From assembly GCA_029251165.1 (NCBI GenBank), contig JAQXDW010000016.1, positions 100,148-164,147 of the forward strand: a DNA stretch of 64,000 nt, written 5' to 3'. Positions within the stretch are counted from its first letter, which is position 1; each line of letters begins with the position of its first letter. Both the position numbers and the translations under genes were made by a program. Shown piece after piece: positions 34,872 to 44,004 of the stretch. The DNA is from Myxococcota bacterium. Its GTDB lineage: Bacteria > Myxococcota_A > UBA796. A model generated the notes under the pieces. That model had not been told where the DNA came from, did not search any database, and saw nothing but the letters and a program-made list of their open reading frames with translations.

Positions 34872-36542
34872 ATGACCCCGATCGTTGAGTGCGTTCCCAA
34901 CTTCTCAGAGGGCCGAGACCCGGTCATCATCGAAGCCATCGCAGGTGCCATCCGCACCGTGTCGGGTGTGGCGCTGCTGGACGTCGATCCGGGTGAGGCC
35001 ACCAACCGCACCGTCATGACCATGGTCGGGGCCCCAGAGGTTGTGCTGGAGGCTGCATTTCAGGCCATCAAGACCGCCGCCGCGCGCATCGACATGCGCA
35101 GCCACTCCGGTGCCCATCCGCGCATGGGAGCCACCGATGTCTGCCCGTTCGTCCCGGTCTCCGGCATCACCATGGCGCAGTGCGCAGACCTCGCCCGTCG
35201 ACTCGGCGAGCGGGTCGGCGCCGAGCTGTCCATTCCCGTCTACCTCTATGAGGCCGCAGCCAGCCGCCCGGAGCGTCAGAACCTCGCCACCGTGCGCGCG
35301 GGTGAGTACGAGGGGCTGGCAGACAAGCTGAAGGATCCAGTGTGGGCGCCGGACTTTGGGCCGACAAGCGGTGCGCTGACCGCTGGCGCCACCGTCATCG
35401 GAGCGCGGCCGTTCCTCATCGCGTTCAACGTCAACCTCAACACCACCGAGACGCGGCGGGCGATGAAGGTCGCGGCCCTCATCCGAGAGAAGGGCATCCT
35501 CCGCCGAGACGAGGACAACGAGATCGTCCGTGATGCCGACGGCAAGGGCCTCCGGGACCCCGGAATGTTCAAGTGCGTCAAGGCGATCGGGTGGTACATC
35601 GAAGAGTATGGCCGCTGCCAGGTCAGCATCAACTTCACCGACTACACCGTCAGTCCCCCCCACCTCGTCGTCGATGCCATCCGACGTGTGGCCGATCAGG
35701 AGGGACTCGTGGTCACCGGCAGCGAGCTGGTCGGGCTCGTTCCGCTGGAGGCGATGCTGTCCGCCGGACGACACTACCTCCGCCGTCAGCGCCTCAACCC
35801 AGGCGCCAACGAAGCCGAGCTGATCGAGATCGCCATTCGGTCTCTCGGGCTCCGCGAGCTGGGCGACTTTGATCCCAACGAGCGCATCATCGAGCGCCGG
35901 ATCCGCCAAGACGGTCCGCTGGTCACCCAGACCGTGCGCGGCTTCGTCGATCAGACCTCCAGCCGCGCGCCGGCGCCCGGCGGTGGCTCGGTGGCTGCGC
36001 TGTGCGGCGCGCTGTCCACGGCCCTCTCGGCGATGGTCGGCGGACTGACCACCGGCAAGTCCGGCTACGAGTCCCAGTTCGCCGCCCAGGACGAGATGGC
36101 GATCGCTGCGCAGGGGCTCAAGGAGGGCTTCCTCGCGGACATCGATGCCGACACCGCCGCGTTCGACGGCATGATGGCTGCGATGCGCCTGCCCAAGGGC
36201 ACCGACGACGAGAAGAAGGCCCGCAGCGTCGCGAGGCGGGCAGCCAACATCGAGGGCGTGGAGGTTCCGCTGCGGGTCTTAGAGCGCTGCATCGATGCCG
36301 TCGCAGCAGCGGAGCAGGCCGCTCAGGGCAACAAGAACGCCCGCTCGGATGCCGGCGTCGCCGCCCTCACCGCAATGGCCGCCGCCGAGGGGGCCTGGTA
36401 CAACGTCAACATCAACCTCTCCGGCATGCGCGACAAGCCCCTCGTCGCTGGCTACCGGGCACGCGCCGATGCGGCGCTCGATGAAGTCACCCGCCGCACC
36501 GACGCCCTCCGCGCCGACATGCGGGCGCAGCTGCGCGGCTGA
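34872..36542 (+). CDS. ftcD: Fused glutamate formiminotransferase/formimidoyl-THF cyclodeaminase
   Basis: 556 residues, bifunctional as in animal FTCD. Residues 1 to about 330 are the formiminotransferase (VECVPNFSEGRDP; RSHSGAHPRMGATDVCPFVP; FNVNLNT). Residues from about 350 are the helical cyclodeaminase (SSRAPAPGGGSVAALCGAL; NINLSGM). It moves the formimino group of N-formiminoglutamate to tetrahydrofolate, releasing glutamate, and then ammonia, so it is the last step of one histidine-degradation route. GGAG precedes ATG 34872. Its TGA abuts the stop of convergent pfaD (TGATCA). Confidence 0.93.
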   Translation: MTPIVECVPNFSEGRDPVIIEAIAGAIRTVSGVALLDVDPGEATNRTVMTMVGAPEVVLEAAFQAIKTAAARIDMRSHSGAHPRMGATDVCPFVPVSGITMAQCADLARRLGERVGAELSIPVYLYEAAASRPERQNLATVRAGEYEGLADKLKDPVWAPDFGPTSGALTAGATVIGARPFLIAFNVNLNTTETRRAMKVAALIREKGILRRDEDNEIVRDADGKGLRDPGMFKCVKAIGWYIEEYGRCQVSINFTDYTVSPPHLVVDAIRRVADQEGLVVTGSELVGLVPLEAMLSAGRHYLRRQRLNPGANEAELIEIAIRSLGLRELGDFDPNERIIERRIRQDGPLVTQTVRGFVDQTSSRAPAPGGGSVAALCGALSTALSAMVGGLTTGKSGYESQFAAQDEMAIAAQGLKEGFLADIDADTAAFDGMMAAMRLPKGTDDEKKARSVARRAANIEGVEVPLRVLERCIDAVAAAEQAAQGNKNARSDAGVAALTAMAAAEGAWYNVNINLSGMRDKPLVAGYRARADAALDEVTRRTDALRADMRAQLRG

Positions 36543-38426
36543 TCAGCCTGCCGTCGGGCGGACATCCTCCAGCCCCGGCGGCAGCAGCACCTTGCCAGCC
36601 AGCAGGGTGCGGGCGAGGATCACCCGGCGCAGTCCAGCCGCTCCCCGCAGGAGCGCATCGGCGACATCGGGAGCCTTGCGCGCATCGAGGTCTTCGAGGT
36701 GGCTGCCAGCGATCCAGTCGTTGAACAGCCCCATGGACGGACCACACCAGATCTGAAAGTCGCGCTTGCGACTCTCGTCTCCCTGCCGCGCCCACCGGCT
36801 GGTCATGCCGAGGTACCACCGGAAGGTCAGCGCCATCTGGTGGCGGGGATCCCGCTGCGCCTTCTCCAGCTCGCGCGGATCCCGCTGCGCCCAGTAATCG
36901 GCCGTGTCCGACCAGACCTCGGCCAGCGGACGACGGAAGATGGTCCGCTCCAGGCGGCTGCGCTCGACCTCGGGGATGGCATCGATGCCATCGCACTCCT
37001 TGTAGATGCGGAACAGCCGGCTGGCCCGCTGGGCGTACAGGCTGCCCCGCGAGAGCACCTGGACATGGGCACCGAGCTCGAACATGTCCGGCGCGGGACC
37101 AGTGGTGACATCCGCGATGCCCGCCGCGCTGATCATCTCGCGAACCAAGCGACTGGTTCCAGCCTCTACACAGGACTGGTTGATCGAGCCGGTGAGGACA
37201 TAGGACGCCCCCATCGAGAACGCAGCGTGGATGGAGGCCGGATCGCCAAGCCCGCCGGCCGCGCCGATGCGAATCTGGATGCCCTCATAGTCGGTGTCCG
37301 CGAGGACGCGGTCCCGAAGGCGAAGCATCGCCGGGATCAGGACCACCAGCGGACGACGGTCGGTGTGCCCGCCAGAGTCAGCCTCGACCGTTACATCTTC
37401 GGCGATGGGAACGTATTGCGCGAGCGCGGCTTCCTCCGCAGAGAGCTGACCGCGCTCGACGAGGCGGGTGAGGATGCTCTCCGGGGCCGGGCGCATGAAC
37501 CGCTCCGCCACCTCCGGACGACTGACCTTGGCAAAGACCCGGTTTCGACAAACGATCTGCCCGCTGCTTCCCCGGTGAATGCCGGTCAGCCGGTAGCGGA
37601 CCAGGGCGGGGGTGAGGGTCATGTAGGCGGCAGCGGAGACGATCCGGCAGTCGTTGGCGAGGTAGAGGTCGACAGTGGCCTCCTCCACCATCGGCTCGGC
37701 CGGGTTGTGCAGCAGGTTGAAGCCCGCAGGCTTGTCTGGGATCGCAGCCTTGATCGCCTTGACCCCAGCCTCGATGGCCGGCAGCGAGAGGCCGCCGGCA
37801 CCAAAGAACCCCATCAGGCCAGCCTTCCCCATCGCGATGACCAGGTCTGCGCTCGCGATTCCGCCGGCCATTGCGCCGGTGATGTACGGCGCACGGACCC
37901 CATAGGTCTCGCAGAAGGAGGCATCGCCGAGATCGGCGGGGTTCACCGGCGGGATGTATGCCATCAAGGGCTCCCCCGTGCCGATGCGCCCATGGGTCCA
38001 GACACCTGAGCCGGTGATGTAGAGCTTCTGGGAGGGGTCATGGAGGGCAGACCGGAGGTCTGAGATCTGTGCACCGGGAGCGGGCTGGAAGCGCACGGCA
38101 TCCTGAGTACCGGGAAGAGCGGGCAAGGACAGCGGAGTTCCCGGCTCTACTGTGAGCTCCTCGACGAGCGCCGGCGAGTCCTCTCCCCAGCGAACGGTCA
38201 AGACCACCGAGGCCCCGGAGCGCTCTAAGCTCAGGGCTGCCCCAGCATCTTCTAGGGAGAGGTGGTCACCGTCCATCAGACCGGCAGCAAGCGGGAGGAT
38301 GCCGAGGCGATCAACAGCATCGGAGAGACCACCTCCTGGACCATCAAGCTCCACAACACGTGCACCGCGGGTCAGCCGCCCAAACCGCGCGCCATATCGA
38401 ACGACAAGCTCACTGAATTCCGACAC
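36543..38426 (-). CDS. pfaD: PfaD-family enoyl reductase
   Basis: 627 residues, FMN-dependent nitronate-monooxygenase-like TIM barrel as in the PfaD reductase of polyunsaturated fatty-acid and trans-AT polyketide systems. Visible: GAMAGGIASADLVIAMGKAGLMGFFGAGG (split), RIGAAGGLGDPASIHAAFSMGA, and the C-terminal RWYLGMTSRWA and FQIWCGPSMGLFNDWI typical of PfaD. GTG 38426 is chosen because GAGGAGG lies 4 bases upstream; the frame further upstream is out of character. No synthase genes are adjacent, so it is unlinked to its expected partners in this window. Confidence 0.92.
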   Translation of the reverse strand: MSEFSELVVRYGARFGRLTRGARVVELDGPGGGLSDAVDRLGILPLAAGLMDGDHLSLEDAGAALSLERSGASVVLTVRWGEDSPALVEELTVEPGTPLSLPALPGTQDAVRFQPAPGAQISDLRSALHDPSQKLYITGSGVWTHGRIGTGEPLMAYIPPVNPADLGDASFCETYGVRAPYITGAMAGGIASADLVIAMGKAGLMGFFGAGGLSLPAIEAGVKAIKAAIPDKPAGFNLLHNPAEPMVEEATVDLYLANDCRIVSAAAYMTLTPALVRYRLTGIHRGSSGQIVCRNRVFAKVSRPEVAERFMRPAPESILTRLVERGQLSAEEAALAQYVPIAEDVTVEADSGGHTDRRPLVVLIPAMLRLRDRVLADTDYEGIQIRIGAAGGLGDPASIHAAFSMGASYVLTGSINQSCVEAGTSRLVREMISAAGIADVTTGPAPDMFELGAHVQVLSRGSLYAQRASRLFRIYKECDGIDAIPEVERSRLERTIFRRPLAEVWSDTADYWAQRDPRELEKAQRDPRHQMALTFRWYLGMTSRWARQGDESRKRDFQIWCGPSMGLFNDWIAGSHLEDLDARKAPDVADALLRGAAGLRRVILARTLLAGKVLLPPGLEDVRPTAG

Positions 38427-38430
38427 AGGA

Positions 38431-38437
38431 CCTCCTC
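38431..38437 (-). promoter_or_regulatory. Shine-Dalgarno GAGGAGG deciding the pfaD GTG start
   Basis: GAGGAGG on the minus strand, 4 bases before GTG 38426. It removes the 60-residue upstream extension of the open frame. Confidence 0.75.
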
Positions 38438-38521
38438 TTGTGCTTGAGGCCGGCCATATCCGAGTGGACCAGCTGGTGCCGCCGATGTTTGGTAGAGTGA
38501 CGGTACATCGTAGGAGATCAC

Positions 38522-39679
38522 ATGCCAAAGATTCCTGAGACGGCGCTGCCGCTGACCCTCGCGGGTAAGGCTCCGCTGACACCGATCTCCACAACCTCTC
38601 GGGCACTCCGTGCCGTCCTGTTGCTCGCGGTCGGTGCCGCGCCGGGCTGCGGGCTCTTGTTCAACAACAACTGCCCGGACTACGAGGCGTACCCTGTCGA
38701 CCTGAATTTCTCGGTCGAGAAAGGAGAGAGTTGCCCAGAAGCACCCTCCATCGACACAATCTACAGCTACGAGGACTACAGCTTCGGCTCCGCTGAGGAC
38801 TCCGGCTACAGCAGCATGTACGACTACGGCTTGCACCAGTGCGAGGACGATGCCGCGCTCGTCGAGCAGGTCGGCACCCTGTGCGCCTACACCATCAGCT
38901 GCGAGCAGTGGAGCTGCTGCGGCTACGGCCGCCCCTACCTCGACGACACCGGGACTGCTGTCACCGCCGAGACCACCGCAGACGATGCCTGGAGCCGCGC
39001 TCACCCCGTCGATGCCGCGCTCAGCAACGCCGATCGCGCCCAGCTCGCAGCGTTCTGGACAAAGAACGCGGTCTCCGAGCACTCCTCCGTCGCAGGCTTC
39101 CATCGCTTCGCCCTCGACCTGCTCGCGCACGGTGCGCCGCCCGAGCTGGTCCGCCGGGCCGGAAAAGCAGCAGCCCAGGAGATCACTCATGCGCTGGACG
39201 GCTTCACCCTCGCCAGCGCCTACGGCGGCAGCCGGACCGGACCGGCTCCCCTCGCCCTCGGCGGCAGCGCCCCGGTGGCAGAGACGCTGGCGGAGCTTGC
39301 GGCCTGGACGGTCCGAGATGGCGTGATCGGCGAGACCATCGCCGCCTACCTCGCCGAAGAATCCCGGCTCCTGGCCACCGATCCAGAAGTCCGTCGTGCG
39401 CTGGCGGTGGTCGTGCGCGACGAAACCGATCACGCTGCCCTGGCCTGGGAGACGCTGATGTGGGCGCTGGCGGTGGGCGGAGAAGAGGTGCGCCTTGCTG
39501 TCCAGGGCGTCTTCTCCAGCCTCGCGCACCCCACCAGCGCGCCGGAGCGCAGCACACCGGGGACCATCGCCCACGGCATTCTCCCCGCAGCCGCGCGCGA
39601 TGCGGCGGTCGCACGGTGCATCGACGAGGTCATCCGGCCAGTCATGGCGTCTGCGCTCTCTCGCGCCCTCGCCGCCTGA
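38522..39679 (+). CDS. Ferritin-like di-iron protein with Cys-rich exported N-terminus
   Basis: 385 residues. A long N-terminal signal-like segment ends at AVGAAPGCG (residues 36-45), near a lipobox but imperfect. A Cys-rich region (about 45-140; CPDY, GESCPE, HQCEDD, TLCAYTISCEQWSCC) follows. From about 170 a ferritin-like four-helix domain carries the metal-ligand pattern EHSSVAGF, QEITHALDG, EESRLL and RDETDHAALAWE. GGAG precedes ATG 38522, so the long n-region is probably real. Function unknown. The next gene starts in its stop codon. Confidence 0.8.
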   Translation: MPKIPETALPLTLAGKAPLTPISTTSRALRAVLLLAVGAAPGCGLLFNNNCPDYEAYPVDLNFSVEKGESCPEAPSIDTIYSYEDYSFGSAEDSGYSSMYDYGLHQCEDDAALVEQVGTLCAYTISCEQWSCCGYGRPYLDDTGTAVTAETTADDAWSRAHPVDAALSNADRAQLAAFWTKNAVSEHSSVAGFHRFALDLLAHGAPPELVRRAGKAAAQEITHALDGFTLASAYGGSRTGPAPLALGGSAPVAETLAELAAWTVRDGVIGETIAAYLAEESRLLATDPEVRRALAVVVRDETDHAALAWETLMWALAVGGEEVRLAVQGVFSSLAHPTSAPERSTPGTIAHGILPAAARDAAVARCIDEVIRPVMASALSRALAA

Positions 39680-40446
39680 TGATTGTCGTCACCGGGACCA
39701 AGCGCTCGGGCACGAGCATGTGGATGCAGCTCCTCGCTGCTGCGGGCCTACCGGTCATCGGAGATCGGTTCCCGAGACGGTTCATTGGCCTGAAGGAGGG
39801 CAACCCGGAGGGGTTCTATGAGTCCAGGCTGCGGGGCGGCATCTACCACGCCACCAACCCCGATCCACAGACCGGCAGCTACCTCCACTCCGACGACACC
39901 ACCAGGCACGTCGTCAAGGTGTTCATCCCCGGCCTGATCCGCACCGACTCCGCCTTCCTCGACCGGGTCATCGCCACGGTCCGCCCTTGGCGAGAGTACG
40001 TCACCTCAATGCAGCGGCTGCGGAGCCTGGAGGCGCGGGCCAAGGACAGTCCCAGCACACCGACTGCGCGGCCTCCGGAGCTGGAGTGGTGGCAGGAGAT
40101 GTACGCCCTCATCGGCAACGCCAGCATCCGACGCCTCCCGCTTCACCTCGTCACCTACGAGCAGCTCCTCCGTGATCCAGAGGGAGAGCTGACAGGAGCA
40201 CTGGAGTGGCTCGGAGGCGGCGATCTCAGCGCGGCCATCGCGGCGATCCAGCCAGACCTGAGAACCCAGCATCACCCTGAGATCACCTCCGATGTCCTCG
40301 ACGCGAACGCCATCTCGGTGCTCGATGACCTCTATGACGCAATCCATCGCGATCGCATGCTGAGCCCCTCGCTGCTTCAGCGAATGAACGTTCTGCACAC
40401 ACGGCTCCAGCGCGACCGGGTTCCCACGCCAAAACCCGGTCAGTAG
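39679..40446 (+). CDS. Sulfotransferase-like P-loop protein
   Basis: 255 residues. The N-terminal VVTGTKRSGTSMWMQLL is a PAPS-type P-loop as in sulfotransferase-like proteins (TKRSGTS in place of a Walker A), and further helices with VKVFIPGLI and LVTYEQLLRDPEGEL fit that fold. ATG 39679 shares its A with the TGA of the ferritin-like gene, so the two are translationally coupled. No acceptor can be proposed. It lacks a signal peptide, so it is cytoplasmic. Confidence 0.8.
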   Translation: MIVVTGTKRSGTSMWMQLLAAAGLPVIGDRFPRRFIGLKEGNPEGFYESRLRGGIYHATNPDPQTGSYLHSDDTTRHVVKVFIPGLIRTDSAFLDRVIATVRPWREYVTSMQRLRSLEARAKDSPSTPTARPPELEWWQEMYALIGNASIRRLPLHLVTYEQLLRDPEGELTGALEWLGGGDLSAAIAAIQPDLRTQHHPEITSDVLDANAISVLDDLYDAIHRDRMLSPSLLQRMNVLHTRLQRDRVPTPKPGQ

Positions 40447-40484
40447 ATGTCCGTCCAAAGGATGAAACGCCCCTCCAGGCTGGT

Positions 40485-40490
40485 TACTCT
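40485..40490 (+). promoter_or_regulatory. Putative -10 element (TACTCT) of the asd leader
   Basis: TACTCT with 9 bases to the upstream ATG 40500. It predicts a transcript that starts at or just before the small upstream frame. Confidence 0.3.
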
Positions 40491-40499
40491 TGAGGAGTC

Positions 40500-40535
40500 A
40501 TGAGCGGGACACCTACATCTAAGGAGCTTCGATGA
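40500..40535 (+). CDS. Upstream micro-ORF overlapping the asd start
   Basis: Eleven codons, MSGTPTSKELR, ending in TGA that overlaps the asd ATG as ATGA (40532-40535). GAGGAG lies only 2 bases before its ATG, and a -10-like hexamer 9 bases upstream would make it nearly leaderless. The asd Shine-Dalgarno (AAGGAG) lies inside it. A leader peptide or coupling role is inferred; it contains two Thr and one Lys, end products downstream of asd. Confidence 0.4.
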   Translation: MSGTPTSKELR

Positions 40536-41566
40536 GCGCGATCCCGGTTGGCATCCTGGGTGCTACTGGAATGGTGGGACAGCGAATGCTGCACCTCCTT
40601 GAGGGGCACCCCTGGTTTCAGGTCGCCTTCATCGCAGCCTCGCAGCGGTCCGCAGGACGCCCCTATGCCGAGGCCGCGCCCTGGCGACTCCACGGCGAGT
40701 GCCCAGGGCACCTCGCAGGGCGCATCGTCTCGTCCTGCGATCCCGCGCTGATCCCCGCTGGGGTCAAGATCATCCTCTCTGCACTCGATGGCTCCGTCGC
40801 CGGTCCCATCGAGGAGATGTTCCGCGCGGCAGGCTTCCTCGTCGTCACCAACGCAAGCGCCTGGCGCATGGATCCGCTCGTCCCGCTGGTCATCCCCGAG
40901 GTCAACCCCGATCACACCGCGCTGCTCCACCGACAGCCCGGCGCCGGAGCCATCCTGGCCAACCCCAACTGCTGCGCGATTCCCCTCGCTCTTGCCCTCG
41001 CTCCGCTGCACCGGGCATTCGGCGTCGAGGCCATCACGGTCTCGACCTGGCAGGCGGTCTCTGGAGCCGGGTACCCCGGCGAGTCCGCCTGGGACATGGT
41101 CGGCAGCGTACATCCCCATGCCGGAAAGGAAGAGGAGAAGCTCGCCATCGAGCCGCTGAAGATCCTCGGTGCGCCCGATGCGCCCGCTGACTTCCCCATC
41201 TCCGCCCGCTGCGTGCGCGTTCCCGTCGCCGACGGACACCTCCTCGGCGTCCATGCTCGGCTCACGGGCGCCCCATCTGCCGCAGCGGTGGCCCGGCTGA
41301 TGACCGACTGGGATGGCGGTGTTGCCGCTGAGCTGCCCTCCTGTCCGACCCCTCCGCTGCGCCTGACCACTCGGCGCGACCGCCCCTCCCCCCGGTTCGA
41401 CATTCACGCTGGCGGCGGAATGGCTGTTACCATTGGCCGGGTCGAGGACTGCCCCGTCATGGGGGTAAAATTTTACGCCCTCGGCCACAACACCATCCGC
41501 GGCGCCGCCGGTGCTGCCATCGCCAATGCTGAGCTCCTCTGCCAGCAAGGCTTCCTCGCCTCCTAA
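40532..41566 (+). CDS. asd: Aspartate-semialdehyde dehydrogenase, archaeal/fungal-type
   Basis: 344 residues. Reduces aspartyl phosphate to aspartate semialdehyde with NADPH, feeding Lys/diaminopimelate, Thr and Met synthesis. N-terminal GILGATGMVGQRML binds the nucleotide. The catalytic Cys is at 147 or 148 in LANPNCCAIPLALAL. WQAVSGAGYPGESAWDM and RVPVADGHLLGVHA follow, as in the archaeal-type branch. AAGGAG precedes ATG 40532. Confidence 0.95.
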   Translation: MSAIPVGILGATGMVGQRMLHLLEGHPWFQVAFIAASQRSAGRPYAEAAPWRLHGECPGHLAGRIVSSCDPALIPAGVKIILSALDGSVAGPIEEMFRAAGFLVVTNASAWRMDPLVPLVIPEVNPDHTALLHRQPGAGAILANPNCCAIPLALALAPLHRAFGVEAITVSTWQAVSGAGYPGESAWDMVGSVHPHAGKEEEKLAIEPLKILGAPDAPADFPISARCVRVPVADGHLLGVHARLTGAPSAAAVARLMTDWDGGVAAELPSCPTPPLRLTTRRDRPSPRFDIHAGGGMAVTIGRVEDCPVMGVKFYALGHNTIRGAAGAAIANAELLCQQGFLAS

Positions 41567-41587
41567 GCCTGCCCCTCTTCCCCTCAG

Positions 41588-41593
41588 ATACTC
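41588..41593 (+). promoter_or_regulatory. Putative -10 element (GATACT) upstream of parC
   Basis: GATACT about 50 bases before ATG 41644. Here a normal leader with GAAGGT before the start codon is expected. No clear -35. Confidence 0.35.
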
Positions 41594-41643
41594 CCCACTG
41601 AATCAGGCTCGTTCACCGTTTCAGGTGGGATCGAAGGTCCGCC

Positions 41644-44001
41644 ATGCCGCAGATCACCCCGATTGCGCTCCATGAAGCCACCCGGCACCGCTACCTCAAT
41701 TACGCCCTCTCGGTCATCACGTCCCGGGCGCTGCCAGACGTCCGCGATGGGCTCAAGCCAGTCCAGCGGCGGATCCTGTACGCCATGTACCACAACCTCC
41801 GGCTGCTCCCCGATGGGCGGTTCCGGAAGTCTGCGGCGGTCGTGGGTGGGGTCATGGCCAAGTACCACCCCCACGGTGACTCCTCGATCTACGACGCCCT
41901 GGTCCGCATGGTCCAGCCGTTCGCGATGCGGCACCCGCTCATCCTCGGACAGGGCAACTTCGGCTCCATGGATGGGGACTCTGCTGCGGCAATGCGGTAC
42001 TCGGAGTGCAAGCTCGCTCCCATCGCGGTCGAGCTGCTCTCTGAGCTCAAGCAGCGCACCGTCGGCTACCGTCCAAACTACGACGGCCAGCACTTCGAGG
42101 CCATCGTCCTGCCGGCCCAGTTCCCGCAGCTGCTGGTCAACGGCTCAGAGGGCATCGCGGTCGGCATGGCGACCCGCATCCCGCCCCACAACCTGCGCGA
42201 GGTCATCGACGCTGCGGTCGTCTTGCTCGACGATCCAGACGCCACGATCTCCGCCATGACCCGCAAGCTCAAGGCACCCGACTTCCCCACCGGAGGCATC
42301 ATCCTCAACAACCGCGAGGAGCTCCAGGACATCTACGAGACCGGCGGCGGGCCGGTGAAGCTACAGGGCAGCTGGCGCATGGAGAAGGAAGGACGGCGCT
42401 GGCAGATCATCGTCGACTCCATTCCCTACAGCGTCAACAAGGGCACCCTCGTCGAGAAGATCGGCAACCTGATCGCAGACCGCAAGCTGCCGCTGCTCTC
42501 CGACGTTCGAGACGAGTCCACTGACGAGGTCCGGGTCGTCCTGGAGCTGAACCTCAAGCGCGGTGCCGACCCAGACGCCACCGCTGCCGCTGCGATGGCC
42601 TACCTCTTCAAGCACACCCCGCTCCAGATCACCTACCCCGTCAACCTCACCTGCCTCGTCCCCACCGACAACCCCGAGGTCTGCGCACCGGTCAAGGCAA
42701 ACCTCAGGGAGATCCTTCGCTACTGGCTCGATTTTCGTCGAGACACGGTGCGGCGGCGGTTCGAGTTTGAGCTGCAGAAGCTGCGCAAGCGCATCCACAT
42801 CCTCGAAGCCCTGGCGAAGATCTTCGACGTCCTCGATGAGGTCATCGTGATGATCCGCCAGAGCGAGGGGCGGCGAGATGCTCACGAGAAGCTCATCGAC
42901 CTGTTCGACTTCTCTGACGAACAAGCCGACGCCATCCTGGAGCTGAAGCTGTACCGACTCGCGAAGCTGGAGATCCACGCGGTGCAGGAGGAGCTGGAGG
43001 AGAAGCGCGCGGACGCTGAGCGCATCGAGTCCATCCTCTCCTCTGCCCAGAACCTCTGGGCCGTCGTCCGCCAAGAGCTGATGGAGGTCCGCCGCATCTA
43101 CGGCGAGAAGCGCCGCACCAAGATCGGCACGGCTGAGGTGGTCGAGTACGAGGAGTCCGCCTACATCGTCGCCGAGGATTCCTACCTCATCGTCACCCGA
43201 GATGGATGGGTAAAGCGTCAGAACAGCTTCACGGACGTCTCGAAGATTCGGATCAAGGAGGGGGACGAGATCATCGCGATCGGCAAGGCGAGCACCAAGA
43301 AGACCGTCTGCTTCTTCACCGATCAGGGCGGCGCCTATGTGCTGCGCTTCGACGATGTCGAGGCCACCACCGGCTACGGCAAGCCCATCCAGAGCTACTT
43401 TCAATTCTCGGATGGCGAGAAGATCGTCGGCATTGCGCTGCACGACGCCCGCTCCTTGCCCCCTGCTCGTACCGACAAGGACGCTGCCGGCAACCCCATC
43501 GTTGAGGCCCTGCCCGGTCCCTACGGCGTCGGCATCACCTACGGCGGCCGCATCGTGCGCTTCCCGCTGTCGGTCCATGAGGAGCCCAGCCAGAAAAAGG
43601 GCCGCCGGTTCGCCCGGCTCCAGGGCAGAGATGCTGTGATGGCGGTCGAGGTCTGCAGCGGCTCCGAGACCATCAGCCTCGCCACACAGAAAGGCCGGGC
43701 GCTGTGCTTTGCGGTCTCCGAGGTCTCCGTCCTCAAGGGGGCAGGAAAGGGCGTGACCGCCATCAAGCTCGACGCCGGAGACACCATCCACGCCTTCGGT
43801 CTCACCACAAAGCTCATGGGTGGCGTCACCGTCACCACCCCCCAGGGCCGAGCAGAGGTCGTCCGCCCCAACAAGTTCCTCGGATCTCGGGCGATCAAGG
43901 GCAAGTCGATCATCAAGCGCGGCAGCTTCAAGGACTGGACACGTCCGATGGTCCGCTACGACGAGCAGTTCAAGGCCGCAGACACCACCGGAGAGGAGTA
44001 A
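41644..44001 (+). CDS. parC: DNA topoisomerase IV subunit A
   Basis: 785 residues. Type IIA breakage-reunion subunit: catalytic Tyr 119 in AAMRYSECKL, with upstream SRALPDVRDGLKPVQRRIL and KYHPHGDSSIYDALVRM (unaltered quinolone-determining Ser region). The coiled-coil tower and a beta-pinwheel C-terminal domain follow. No GyrA-box (QRRGGKG-like) is seen, and its partner follows after 3 bases, so ParC rather than GyrA. Confidence 0.92.
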   Translation: MPQITPIALHEATRHRYLNYALSVITSRALPDVRDGLKPVQRRILYAMYHNLRLLPDGRFRKSAAVVGGVMAKYHPHGDSSIYDALVRMVQPFAMRHPLILGQGNFGSMDGDSAAAMRYSECKLAPIAVELLSELKQRTVGYRPNYDGQHFEAIVLPAQFPQLLVNGSEGIAVGMATRIPPHNLREVIDAAVVLLDDPDATISAMTRKLKAPDFPTGGIILNNREELQDIYETGGGPVKLQGSWRMEKEGRRWQIIVDSIPYSVNKGTLVEKIGNLIADRKLPLLSDVRDESTDEVRVVLELNLKRGADPDATAAAAMAYLFKHTPLQITYPVNLTCLVPTDNPEVCAPVKANLREILRYWLDFRRDTVRRRFEFELQKLRKRIHILEALAKIFDVLDEVIVMIRQSEGRRDAHEKLIDLFDFSDEQADAILELKLYRLAKLEIHAVQEELEEKRADAERIESILSSAQNLWAVVRQELMEVRRIYGEKRRTKIGTAEVVEYEESAYIVAEDSYLIVTRDGWVKRQNSFTDVSKIRIKEGDEIIAIGKASTKKTVCFFTDQGGAYVLRFDDVEATTGYGKPIQSYFQFSDGEKIVGIALHDARSLPPARTDKDAAGNPIVEALPGPYGVGITYGGRIVRFPLSVHEEPSQKKGRRFARLQGRDAVMAVEVCSGSETISLATQKGRALCFAVSEVSVLKGAGKGVTAIKLDAGDTIHAFGLTTKLMGGVTVTTPQGRAEVVRPNKFLGSRAIKGKSIIKRGSFKDWTRPMVRYDEQFKAADTTGEE

Positions 44002-44004
44002 GCC

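Noticed and set aside
43200..43990. GyrA instead of ParC
   Set aside because: No GyrA-box-like Gln-Arg-Arg-Gly-Gly motif in the C-terminal domain, and the partner ATPase subunit is adjacent.
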